Shown here piece by piece: positions 8,542-16,283 of a DNA stretch of 64,000 nt. The notes beneath the pieces were generated by a model. That model ran no database searches, was not told where the DNA came from, and saw only the letters and a list, made by a program, of their open reading frames with translations. Position 1 is the first letter of the stretch; every line of letters begins with the position of its first letter. A program made the translations under genes and the position numbers. The stretch is from Kineococcus sp. NBC_00420 (GTDB taxonomy: Bacteria > Actinomycetota > Actinomycetes > Actinomycetales > Kineococcaceae), in NCBI RefSeq assembly GCF_036021035.1, contig NZ_CP107930.1, positions 3,534,001-3,598,000 on the forward strand, in the 5' to 3' direction.

Positions 8542-10019
8542 CGGGTTCCTCCGGTCGGGGGGCTGCTCGGGATCCAGGGGGTGGGCCGCGCGGTGCGCAG
8601 CTCCGTCTCGTGCTCGCGTTCGAGCTGTCGCTCCTCGCGCGTCGAGAGCTCGGTGCGGCGGCCGACGAAGAGCACGGCCATCGGCAGCAGGACGTAGAAG
8701 ATGTTCGCCGCCAGGAAGCTCGAGCTCGTCACGGCGTTGAGGAAGATCGCGGCCAGCGCGACGGTCGGCGCGGGGGAACGGCGCACGACGGCGACGTAGA
8801 GGAACACCCCGGCGAGCACGGAGGCGGGCACCCCGTACTCGAGGATCAGCTTGACCCCGCCGGCGAAGCTGATCGGCAGCCCCGTCGCGGCGAAGATCTG
8901 GTCGGAGATGCGGTCGGCCATCCCCGGCCCGAGGCCCGTCACGATCGACCACGGGTCGCTGGACCAGCGCTGCAGCAGGTACTCGTAGGGCTGCACGAAG
9001 CGCAGGCTCCCGGAGGAGTTCGTCTGACCGGCCTCACCGGTGCGGCTCAGCAGGATCGGCCCGATCGGGGTGAGCAGCGCGACGACCGCGGCGACGCCCA
9101 GCACGATGCCGGCGCGCAGCGCCCACAGCCCGCCCCGACGCAGCGCGAGGACGACGAGCCCGAAGCCCAGGACCATGAACCCCGTCCCGGTGACGGTGCA
9201 GACCAGCGCGACGCCGAAGACGAGGACCCGCCAGTACTGGCGGCCCCGGCTCAGCACCGAGAGCAGGGCCAGGGCCAGGAACTGCGAGAACACCGACGGC
9301 TCGACGAACACGAACGCGTTGGCCTTGATGACGGGGGAGCCGTACTCGATCGGGTACGACGTGTTGTAGCCCTGGAAGAGCAGGTTCCCCGGGACGACCT
9401 GGCGCACGTAGTCGACGTAGCCCCAGACCCCGGCGAACTGCGTCAGCATCTGCAGGATGCCGATGACGGCGAAGACGAGCATGAACGCCTCGAACCGCTG
9501 CTGCACCCGCGGGAAGAGGTGCAGGCGACGTTCGTCGACCCGGAAGCAGAGGGCGGCCCACGTCACCACCAGCAGCATCAGCGAGGTCAGGGCCCCCGTC
9601 CCGCGCCAGACGACGTCGACGAGGGCGAAGACCGCCAGTGCGGTCATGGCCAGGACGTAGGTGCGCACCGCGGCACCGTCGTCGCGGACCAGACCGTGGT
9701 AGGCCAGGTAGCCGAGGACGGCGGCGACGATCGGGATGGTCACCGGGACCGGTGAGCCCAGGGGCAGCGCCACCCGCTGCAGCACGGTGAGCGCCACGAT
9801 CACGATCGTCATGCCGACCATCACGCGCGCGTCGGCCGTGCTCGTCGTGCGGGGGCCGTCGGAGCGGCGCCGGCGCACGAGACGGGCGTCGGGGTCGAGC
9901 GCGTCCGCCGTCGCGCCGGGCACACCCGGGCTGACCCGACCCGGCAGGCCCGGCCGGGCCGGACGCACCGTCGGGAACGCCGGTGTGACGCCGGTGCTCC
10001 GCTGCAGCGCGTCGCTCAC
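8538..10019 (-). CDS. O-antigen ligase/polymerase-like membrane protein (Wzy-type)
   Basis: A 493-residue protein with a hydrophilic N-terminus (1-65) and about 12 hydrophobic helices. Near the C-terminal third is a long external loop (about 310-370) with SSGSLRFVQPYEYLLQRWSSDPWSIVTGLGPG, the layout of the O-antigen ligase/Wzy family, which joins lipid-linked repeat units on the outer face. The family has little sequence conservation, so the call rests on topology, the G-rich loop and position. Its stop overlaps the acetyltransferase start, so the two are coupled. Confidence 0.7.
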   Translation of the reverse strand: MSDALQRSTGVTPAFPTVRPARPGLPGRVSPGVPGATADALDPDARLVRRRRSDGPRTTSTADARVMVGMTIVIVALTVLQRVALPLGSPVPVTIPIVAAVLGYLAYHGLVRDDGAAVRTYVLAMTALAVFALVDVVWRGTGALTSLMLLVVTWAALCFRVDERRLHLFPRVQQRFEAFMLVFAVIGILQMLTQFAGVWGYVDYVRQVVPGNLLFQGYNTSYPIEYGSPVIKANAFVFVEPSVFSQFLALALLSVLSRGRQYWRVLVFGVALVCTVTGTGFMVLGFGLVVLALRRGGLWALRAGIVLGVAAVVALLTPIGPILLSRTGEAGQTNSSGSLRFVQPYEYLLQRWSSDPWSIVTGLGPGMADRISDQIFAATGLPISFAGGVKLILEYGVPASVLAGVFLYVAVVRRSPAPTVALAAIFLNAVTSSSFLAANIFYVLLPMAVLFVGRRTELSTREERQLEREHETELRTARPTPWIPSSPPTGGTR

Positions 10020-10428
10020 GCGGTCACACCGGCTGTCTGCTCGCTCACGCGTCGTCCCCCCGTTCCTCCGGTGCGCCCCCCGACGCAGCCGTTCGCGGTC
10101 CCCCCGCGGTGCCTCATGCTAGGCGGCGCGACGTCCGGCGAGGGTCGCCTCGGGCCGGTGCACCCGCCCGTCGGGGGGCCCTCCGTGACAACTTCACACG
10201 TTCGCAGCAGTGCTCTCACCCCCGTTCGGCCGCCTGCGTGACAACGCCCGACAAGCCCCGGTGGGAGGTGCAATAGTGGCGCGCGCAGCGGTCGTCGTGT
10301 GCCTGATCACACGACGTAGGGGGCACTCAGCACCGGGTAACGGGCGGTGGGGGCCGCGGGTGAAGCCGGGTCGTTGCGTTGAGGGGGGCGCAGTCCTTGC
10401 GTCACGTCTGGGAAGGGACTGGTAGTCG
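10020..10428. promoter_or_regulatory. Divergent regulatory region, wzy-like / wzz-like
   Basis: A 409-base gap between divergent polysaccharide genes. CGTGACAAC occurs at 10184-10192 and again at 10237-10245, and GTGACAAC recurs at the wzz-like start (10429-10436), suggesting an operator repeat. GGAGG followed by GTG at 10276 opens a 49-codon frame that ends just before the wzz-like gene. No clear -10/-35 pair could be chosen. Confidence 0.35.
10276..10425 (+). CDS. Possible 49-codon leader ORF upstream of wzz-like gene
   Basis: The GTG at 10276 has a good ribosome site (GGGAGG, 7 bases upstream). The frame ends with TAG at 10423-10425, three bases before the GTG of the wzz-like gene. The product is basic with a short hydrophobic start (ARAAVVVCLIT) and resembles nothing I know. 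It may be a translated leader or chance: at this GC content short frames are common. Confidence 0.2.
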   Translation: MARAAVVVCLITRRRGHSAPGNGRWGPRVKPGRCVEGGAVLASRLGRDW

Positions 10429-11877
10429 GTGACAACGAGCTCGCACGTCCGGAGCGGTTCTGGTGCGTGGGGTGCCATCAGCCGTCAACGGTGGAAGATC
10501 CTGGTGGTGGCCGTCCTCATGGCCGTCCTCGGCTACGTCCTGCCGTCGCAGTTGTTGACCCCGTCGTACGCGGCGACGTCGACCATCACGCTGTCGAAGG
10601 ACCGGCCCTACGACCCGACGACGTCGAACGCGTCCTCGCTGGGTGACCCCACGAAGTGGGCGACCCTGCAGGCCGCGGTCGCCAGCTCCGAGACCGTCCT
10701 CTCCGTCGCCCAGGGCACGCTGGCGACGGACCTGCGCTCGACCTTCAAGGACGGCCTCGAGATCGTCGCCGTCGACGAGTCGAACCAGATCACCGTGACC
10801 GCGACGGCCACGGACCCCCAGGACGCGGCGACCATCGCCGACGCCGTCGCGACCGCCTACCAGACGGTGAACACGCAGAAGGTGCAGCAGGCCACCACCG
10901 CCGCGCTGACCGCCGTGGGCACCGACCGGGCGCAGCAGCAGACGATCAACCTCAACGCCAGCGCCTACGGCAACGGCATCTCGGTGCTCGACGCCGCCAC
11001 GGTGCCGACCGCCGCGGCACCGCCGTACGCCTGGCAGATCGCGGCCCTGGCCTTCCTCGTCGGCCTCTTCGCCGCCTCGGGGGCCGTGGCGTGGCGCGCG
11101 CACCTCAACCAGCGCGTCGACACCCCTCCGCTGGAGGGCATCGCCGAGCTCGGTCGCTGGAACGCCGTCCCGCGCGGTCGCGGCATCGGCGACCAGAACT
11201 CCGTGGAGTCCCGCAACGCCGGGATCGTCCTCGTCGGCCTGCAGCACCTGGGCCACCTGCGCACCCCGCGCCTGGAGGTCTCCAGCGTGCTGGTGACCGC
11301 CGCCACCGGGAACGCCGGGGCGCTCGCGACCGGTCTGGCCGCCTCCGCGGCCCGCGCCGGGCGCCGGGTCGTGCTGGTCGACGCCGACGAGGGCGGTTCC
11401 CGTCTGGCCGCCTTCGGCGCCCCCGTGGCCGGCACCGAGCAGCGCATCCTGCCCGAGCGCCGCTGGAGCGACGAGATCCACCCGTGGGTCATCGGCGGCG
11501 GTGCCGTCGTCGGCGTCCTGCCGCTGGACGCCCGCTCGCTGCAGCCGCACGTCGTCGGCGCCGGTGTCCGCCACCTCGTCGAGGCCGGCTACCTGGTGAT
11601 CTTCGTCGGCGGATCCGTCGTGAACTCCCCGGTGGCGTTCGCCGTCGCCGGCGAGGTCGACGCGGTCCTCGTCCAGATCGAGGCCGAACCGCGCGCCGAG
11701 GTCATCAGCCGGACCCTCGCGCAGCTCTCGATCGCGGCCCCGGCCGTCGTCGCCCAGGTCGTCGTCGGGGACACCGGCAACGGGACGCCGGCCTCCGGCG
11801 AGCGCAGCGAACCGCTGCGTCAGCGCCCCGTCGCCCCGCCGCAGCCCCAGACCCCCGAGGTCTCCCGCCGCGGCTGA
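10429..11877 (+). CDS. Wzz/Wzc-like polysaccharide co-polymerase with degenerate P-loop domain
   Basis: A 482-residue protein. An N-terminal helix (about 22-42) and a second helix (about 200-222) flank an extracytoplasmic domain, as in chain-length determinants. After residue 250 comes a P-loop-like domain similar to BY-kinases: VLVTAATGNAGALATGLA sits where the Walker A motif should be but lacks the GKS/T residues, while the Walker A' strand VVLVDADEG is kept. There is no C-terminal tyrosine cluster, so autophosphorylation is unlikely and the domain may be structural. It should set polymer length together with the Wzy-like protein. Confidence 0.75.
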   Translation: MTTSSHVRSGSGAWGAISRQRWKILVVAVLMAVLGYVLPSQLLTPSYAATSTITLSKDRPYDPTTSNASSLGDPTKWATLQAAVASSETVLSVAQGTLATDLRSTFKDGLEIVAVDESNQITVTATATDPQDAATIADAVATAYQTVNTQKVQQATTAALTAVGTDRAQQQTINLNASAYGNGISVLDAATVPTAAAPPYAWQIAALAFLVGLFAASGAVAWRAHLNQRVDTPPLEGIAELGRWNAVPRGRGIGDQNSVESRNAGIVLVGLQHLGHLRTPRLEVSSVLVTAATGNAGALATGLAASAARAGRRVVLVDADEGGSRLAAFGAPVAGTEQRILPERRWSDEIHPWVIGGGAVVGVLPLDARSLQPHVVGAGVRHLVEAGYLVIFVGGSVVNSPVAFAVAGEVDAVLVQIEAEPRAEVISRTLAQLSIAAPAVVAQVVVGDTGNGTPASGERSEPLRQRPVAPPQPQTPEVSRRG

Positions 11878-11888
11878 GCCGTGACGCC

Positions 11889-11933
11889 CGAAGGGCCCGG
11901 CCCCACCTGATCCAGGTGGGGCCGGGCCCTTCG
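11889..11933. terminator. Strong terminator after wzz-like gene
   Basis: A perfect 21-base stem (11889-11909 with 11913-11933) with a 3-base loop, 12 bases after the stop. Confidence 0.8.
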
Positions 11934-11944
11934 TCGTGCGCCCG

Positions 11945-12036
11945 GTCGGGATCGTTGGCGCCAACCGTGTCACTGGGCGGGATGGTTGGCGCCAACGGTG
12001 TCGCTCGGCGGGATGGTTGGCGCCAACGATCCCGAC
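11945..12036. repeat. Tandem palindromic repeat array, three copies at 31-bp period
   Basis: The 12-base palindrome GTTGGCGCCAAC occurs at 11954-11965, 11985-11996 and 12016-12027, exactly 31 bases apart. The spacers are direct repeats of GTGTCRCTSGGCGGGATG. The outer edges, 11945-11965 and 12016-12036, are perfect 21-base inverted repeats. It lies between converging genes, so it may act in termination, as a protein-binding array or as a REP-like mobile repeat. Confidence 0.8.
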
Positions 12037-12045
12037 CCGCGCGGC

Positions 12046-12876
12046 TCAGGAGGGGGCGCCGGCGGCGGCGATCTCCTCCCACGGGCCGGGGGCGATCCAG
12101 CCGAGCTCCATGTGGGTGGCCAGGGCGGGCTCGGCGCCCAGCAGCACCCGCCGCCGCGAGGGGCGGCGCAGCGAGCGCAGGTCGACGGCCGCACGCATCC
12201 CGAACAGGTACCCGCGCCGCAGCGCCGACCTCCACGCCGCCGTGCCCTCGGCCGGGTCGTGGTGCTCCAGCAGCTCGCGCAGCGTGAAGCGCCGCCGGCC
12301 CTGCAGCGTCAGGCAGCTCGCGTAGTCGAAGTTCCCGCCCGAGAGCGCGCACAGCTGCAGCAGCCGTTCGTCCTCGCGGACGGCGCGGACGCGGGCCGCG
12401 AAGGTGCTGGTGGTGCTCACCAGTGGGGTCCAGCGCGCCGGCAGGCCGGTGTCCTCGACCTCCTCGCCGTAGGGCGCGAAGTAGTCGGCGTGGGCGTGCG
12501 CGGGGTCGCTCACGGCGTCGACCAGGGCCACCAGCGCCTCCGGCCGCCACAGGTAGTCGTCCTCGGCGAGCAGCAGGACGTCTTGCGCCGCCCAGGAGCG
12601 GCGGCGCGGCAGCGCCAGCGCCGCCAGGTAGCTGCGCCGGTTGGACCCGCCCTCGAAGCTCACCGGGTCGCCCCAGAGCTGCATCAGCTCGAGGCGGTCG
12701 CCCGGGACGGGACCGTCGTTGAGGAACACCACCTCGACGTCGGCGTCCGGACGCTGCGCGCGGGCCGCGGCCACCGCGGCGCAGAAGGACGCGAGTCCCA
12801 CCCGCTTGCTGTACCAGGACGGGCGACCCTTGCTGTTCTCCCCGCCGTGCGAGCGGTAGACGACGTGAAGTCTCAC
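12046..12876 (-). CDS. Glycosyltransferase-like protein (GT-A fold), unknown specificity
   Basis: A 276-residue protein starting VRLHVVYRSHGGENSKG. The strand VEVVFLNDGPVP and the acidic motif LLLAEDDYLWRPEAL resemble the nucleotide and metal site of GT-A glycosyltransferases, where ED/DxD binds the metal. I do not recognise a characterised family. The GTG at 12876 is supported by a TACCAT -10 box 6 bases upstream. It lies inside the first exopolysaccharide locus and is divergent from the second GH26 gene, so transfer of one sugar of the repeat is a fair guess. Confidence 0.6.
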   Translation of the reverse strand: MRLHVVYRSHGGENSKGRPSWYSKRVGLASFCAAVAAARAQRPDADVEVVFLNDGPVPGDRLELMQLWGDPVSFEGGSNRRSYLAALALPRRRSWAAQDVLLLAEDDYLWRPEALVALVDAVSDPAHAHADYFAPYGEEVEDTGLPARWTPLVSTTSTFAARVRAVREDERLLQLCALSGGNFDYASCLTLQGRRRFTLRELLEHHDPAEGTAAWRSALRRGYLFGMRAAVDLRSLRRPSRRRVLLGAEPALATHMELGWIAPGPWEEIAAAGAPS

Positions 12877-12882
12877 CGTCCG

Positions 12883-12888
12883 ATGGTA
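12883..12888 (-). promoter_or_regulatory. -10 box (TACCAT) of the 12046-12876 gene, leaderless
   Basis: TACCAT on the minus strand, 6 bases before the GTG at 12876. Confidence 0.45.
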
Positions 12889-13111
12889 CCGATCGGGGAC
12901 GTCCCGACGGGTTGCCCGCTCACCCGTGATCACCGGACGGGCATGCTCATCGCTACCCCGGGCCCCTGCGTTACAGGTTCCGGGAAAATTTCTGCTCAAG
13001 GATCCCGGCACTCGCACCGATGGGTCAGGTGTCACCCCGAACGGGCCAACACGGTTCCTCCGCTCCCCTCCTGCGGACGGCGCCATGACCACAGCGAGGT
13101 TGATCCACCCC

Positions 13112-14713
13112 ATGAGCAAGGTTTCGAAGTTCCTGTTGTCCACGGCCGCCATCGCCACCGTCGCGAGCGGTCTCACCGCCGCCGGCGTCTCCGCCGCGAA
13201 CGCGGCCGACAGCGGTGTGGTGCGCGTCAGCACCCTGAAGAGCTCCTTCACCGACTCCGCCGGCAAGGTCTGGAACGCGGACAGCGGTTTCGCCGGTGGC
13301 TGGCAGAACCCCAACACCACCGGCGTCGACATCGCGGGCACCACGAACGACAAGCTGTTCCAGTCCGAGCACTACGGCATGACCGGGTGGAGCGCCCCCG
13401 TCGCCAACGGCACCTACAAGGTGACGCTGAAGACCGCCGAGACCTACTGGTCGCAGCGTGGCGCCCGCGTGTTCTCGGTCACCGCGGAGGGTCAGAACGT
13501 CATCTCGAACCTCGACATCTTCGCCGAGGTCGGAAAGAACGTCGCCCTGAACAAGTCCTTCACCGTCAAGGTCGACGACGGGACCCTGAACCTCGGGTTC
13601 TCCCAGACCCGCAACTACGCCACCGTGAGCGCGATCCTCGTCGAGAACTCCGGTGCGGTGAGCGGGACGCCGCGTCCGTCGAACCCGACCCCGACGCTGC
13701 CTCCGGTGACGCTGCCTCCGGTGACGCTGCCTCCGGTGACGACGCCCCCCGTGACGACGCCCCCCGTGACGACGCCCCCCGTGACGACGCCCCCCACCAC
13801 TCCTCCCGTCGCCCCCGGCCCGACCCGGAACGCCTCCGGCCACGAGTGGATGTCCGGTTCCTCGGGCGTCGGTGCGGCCGACGGGCAGTTCGGGAACTGG
13901 CGCGGCAGCAACCTCGACATCGTCTCCAGCTGGGCCGGCAACGCCGACAACTCCGCGAACTTCTACACGCTGTGGAAGGGCGCCGAGTACGGCAACTGGA
14001 ACGGTTCCATGGACATGGCCGTCGGCGGGATCGACTCCGGCGAAACCTGGTCGCAGGCCGCCAGTGGTCGCTACGACGCCCGCTGGGCGGCCTCGCTGAC
14101 CAAGCTGAAGTCGCTCTGGGCCGGTCGCCAGGGAACCATGTACATCCGCTTCGCCCACGAGATGAACGGCTACTGGTTCTCCTGGAGCGTGAACAAGAAC
14201 AACTACCAGGACTTCATGACCTCCTGGAAGCGCTACCGCGCTCTGCAGCAGCAGATCTTCCCCGAGGCGAAGCTCGTCTTCTCGGTGAACAAGGAGTCCA
14301 ACGGCCCGGGCATGAACTGGACGAACTTCTTCCCCGGCAAGCAGTACGTCGACGTCCTGTCGGTCGACTACTACAACAACTGGCCCTACGCGGCCACCGT
14401 GGACCAGTTCAACGCGCAGTCCTGGGACAAGGACGGCTACGGCGCCCCCAAGGGCATCAACGCCCACCTCGCCTTCGCGAAGAGCCAGGGTCTGCCGCTG
14501 TCGGTGTCGGAGTGGTCGGGCAACGCCGACGACGGTGACTCGCCCGGTTTCGTCCAGGGCATGTACGACTTCTTCAAGGCCAACGCCGGGACCGGCGCCG
14601 GTCAGCTCGCCTACGAGGTCCAGTTCAACTGCGACATCGACAACCACCGCTGGCTGCTCAACGGTGGGTCCCGCATGCCGAACTCGGCGGCGAAGTACAA
14701 GGAACTCTTCTGA
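13112..14713 (+). CDS. Secreted two-domain GH26 glycoside hydrolase with malectin-like module
   Basis: A 533-residue secreted enzyme. The signal peptide ends near ANA/AD (residue 31). Residues about 35-185 form a malectin-like carbohydrate-binding module. A Pro/Thr linker (190-235) is built from PPVT repeats, and residues 240-533 are a GH26 barrel with acid/base Glu350 in FAHEMNGYWFSW and nucleophile Glu467 in SVSEWSG. GH26 enzymes are mostly endo-beta-1,4-mannanases, with lichenases and xylanases as minor types. ATG 13112 gives a standard signal peptide; ATG 13085 is an alternative. It is a distant paralog of the hydrolase at 5326. Confidence 0.85.
   Translation: MSKVSKFLLSTAAIATVASGLTAAGVSAANAADSGVVRVSTLKSSFTDSAGKVWNADSGFAGGWQNPNTTGVDIAGTTNDKLFQSEHYGMTGWSAPVANGTYKVTLKTAETYWSQRGARVFSVTAEGQNVISNLDIFAEVGKNVALNKSFTVKVDDGTLNLGFSQTRNYATVSAILVENSGAVSGTPRPSNPTPTLPPVTLPPVTLPPVTTPPVTTPPVTTPPVTTPPTTPPVAPGPTRNASGHEWMSGSSGVGAADGQFGNWRGSNLDIVSSWAGNADNSANFYTLWKGAEYGNWNGSMDMAVGGIDSGETWSQAASGRYDARWAASLTKLKSLWAGRQGTMYIRFAHEMNGYWFSWSVNKNNYQDFMTSWKRYRALQQQIFPEAKLVFSVNKESNGPGMNWTNFFPGKQYVDVLSVDYYNNWPYAATVDQFNAQSWDKDGYGAPKGINAHLAFAKSQGLPLSVSEWSGNADDGDSPGFVQGMYDFFKANAGTGAGQLAYEVQFNCDIDNHRWLLNGGSRMPNSAAKYKELF
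13692..13796 (+). repeat. Short direct repeats coding the Pro/Thr linker
   Basis: Two blocks of 15-base repeats, one of CTGCCTCCGGTGACG type and one of ACGCCCCCCGTGACG type, encode LPPVT and TPPVT. Near identity at the DNA level suggests recent slippage expansion of the linker. Confidence 0.7.
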
Positions 14714-14745
14714 GTCCTGCCGCGCCGGACCGTCGTCCGACGTGA

Positions 14746-14789
14746 GAGCGCCCCCGTCGACCAGGGAGACCTGGTCGACGGGGGCGCTC
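14746..14789. terminator. Terminator between convergent GH26 and GT2 genes
   Basis: A perfect 20-base stem (14746-14765 with 14770-14789) closed by a GAGA tetraloop. Confidence 0.8.
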
Positions 14790-14814
14790 CTGCGTTCCCG
14801 GCGGGACGGAGCGG

Positions 14815-15780
14815 TTACTTCAGCCGTTCCATCACGACGCGACCGGCGACGCTGGCGCGACCGGTGGTCACACCCTTGACGTAGGCCCAGTGCTGGTCCG
14901 CGCGGTCGGTGCGGCGCAGGACCCGGCACTGCACGGTCCGCACCGCGTAGCCCAGGGCGAGGACGGAACTGATCCCGTTCACGGTCGCGGCGCCGTGGTG
15001 GCGGCCGAGGTAGCGACGCATGGCGGCGCCGCGCAGGCGCAGCATCTCCAGGGACGGGGCGCCGGACCCCCCGGCGGCGTGCGGGACGATGACGTCGGTG
15101 CGCAGCTTCTCGTGCAGGCCGGCGGCGCGGGCGCTGCGACCGAACATCATGTCCTCGTTGTAGACGTAGAAGTCCTCGTCGAAGCACCCGAGCGCGAGGA
15201 ACGTGCTGCGTCGGACGGCCATGCACGCACCCGTCGTCCAGTCGACCTCGAGGAGTTCGCCGGGGGCGGGTTTCGCGTAGAGCCCGGCCCGGGGGAACAC
15301 CTTGTGCAGGCCCGCGGCGTGGACCAGCGCGCGGGCCGCGGTGGGTTCCCAGCCGCCGACGCCGAGTTCCACCTTCCCGTTGACGCCGGCCATCGTCGCG
15401 GCCGAAGCGGCCAGGGTCGCGTCACCGGCGACGTCGGCCACCAGGGTCTGCAGGTGCTCCAAGGTGGGGCGGGAGTCGGGGTTGCCGAACACCACGAACT
15501 CGTGGGTCGAGGTCCGCGCCCCCATGTTGGCGGCACGGGCGAAACCCTTCCCGCCCCCGGAGTCGACGTAGCGGGTGTTGCGACGCTGCGCCGGCAACTG
15601 CGACAACCCGTCCACGTCGGAGGCGTTGTCGACCACGACGACGGGGAGCTCCTCGGGCAGGTTCTCGAGGAGGGCGCGGATCTGGTGGGCGCTGCGGTAG
15701 CTGACGAGCACCAGTTCCACGTCGTGGGTGAGCACCCCTCCGCCGTCCTCGCGGCCCGCGCTCTCCGTCGCCTCGTCCAT
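14815..15780 (-). CDS. Family 2 glycosyltransferase (rhamnosyltransferase-like)
   Basis: A 321-residue GT-A enzyme. The N-terminal strand VELVLVSYRS and VVVVDNAS bind the nucleotide, FVVFGNPDSRP carries the metal-binding acidic residue in the usual NPD form, and DWTTGACMAVRR followed by FDEDFYVYNEDMMFG carries the acceptor/catalytic ED region seen in WbbL-like rhamnosyltransferases. The ATG at 15780 follows GGGGCGGGA; longer in-frame starts exist upstream (ATGs near 15828-15860) but add low-complexity sequence. Transcribed away from the GT at 16284. Confidence 0.82.
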   Translation of the reverse strand: MDEATESAGREDGGGVLTHDVELVLVSYRSAHQIRALLENLPEELPVVVVDNASDVDGLSQLPAQRRNTRYVDSGGGKGFARAANMGARTSTHEFVVFGNPDSRPTLEHLQTLVADVAGDATLAASAATMAGVNGKVELGVGGWEPTAARALVHAAGLHKVFPRAGLYAKPAPGELLEVDWTTGACMAVRRSTFLALGCFDEDFYVYNEDMMFGRSARAAGLHEKLRTDVIVPHAAGGSGAPSLEMLRLRGAAMRRYLGRHHGAATVNGISSVLALGYAVRTVQCRVLRRTDRADQHWAYVKGVTTGRASVAGRVVMERLK

Positions 15781-16283
15781 CGTCCCGCCCCTGGTCTGCG
15801 TCACGTGCGAGCTCACGTTCGTCCCCGTCCCCATCGAATCCCCACCGAGTCCCCCCATCGTCGATCCCCCGTGCCCCCGCGCCGGTGTCCGGCACCCGGG
15901 AACGGATGCATCGTCGCCGAGCGGGGCGCCGCGATCCAGTGTGGACCCCCCGGTCGGGGACCCGTGAGGGTGACGCAGGGTGGCGAACGGGTGGTTCTGC
16001 GAATTCTCCGGTGGAAGTTCTTCTAGAAAAACTAACTCGCTGTAAAACATGTCTCACGCTTTGTCATGGCTTGCGACGGAACGCTCTCGGAAACGTCGTG
16101 AAACTACTGTGCGTGATGAGTAGAACACGTAAGCCGTTGTTGCCTGGCCGGGACGCCCTTGCAAGAATGCGCCGAACACCCCGCGAACAGCGTGGGGACC
16201 ACGGGGGTGGTGAGGGGGGTCCGACGACCGGCACGGTCGACGGGTCTCACCGGCCTCGACGGCTGTTTTGGGGGGAACCACGC
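15781..16283. promoter_or_regulatory. Divergent regulatory region between two GT2 genes
   Basis: A 503-base non-coding gap with an unusually A/T-rich core (about 15990-16140), a candidate -10 TACTGT (16105-16110) and a BldD-like box with one mismatch at 16053-16067. AT-rich DNA in this genome is a likely target of the Lsr2 protein encoded at 26275 (inference). No convincing small gene is seen here. Confidence 0.4.
16053..16067 (+). promoter_or_regulatory. BldD-box-like palindrome, one mismatch
   Basis: Reads CTCACGCTTTGTCAT; it matches nTnACnCwGnGTnAn except T instead of G at position 9. It is 38 bases before the candidate -10 at 16105. Confidence 0.35.

Noticed and set aside
11945-12036. 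The regularly spaced repeats as a short CRISPR array.
   Set aside because: The spacers are copies of each other, the repeat is a 12-base palindrome and there are no cas genes.
12877-13111. A c-di-GMP or c-di-AMP riboswitch in the leader of the second GH26 gene.
   Set aside because: I could not find the conserved core bases of GEMM or ydaO motifs or a matching fold; the same holds for the leaders at 5190, 10280 and 16110.
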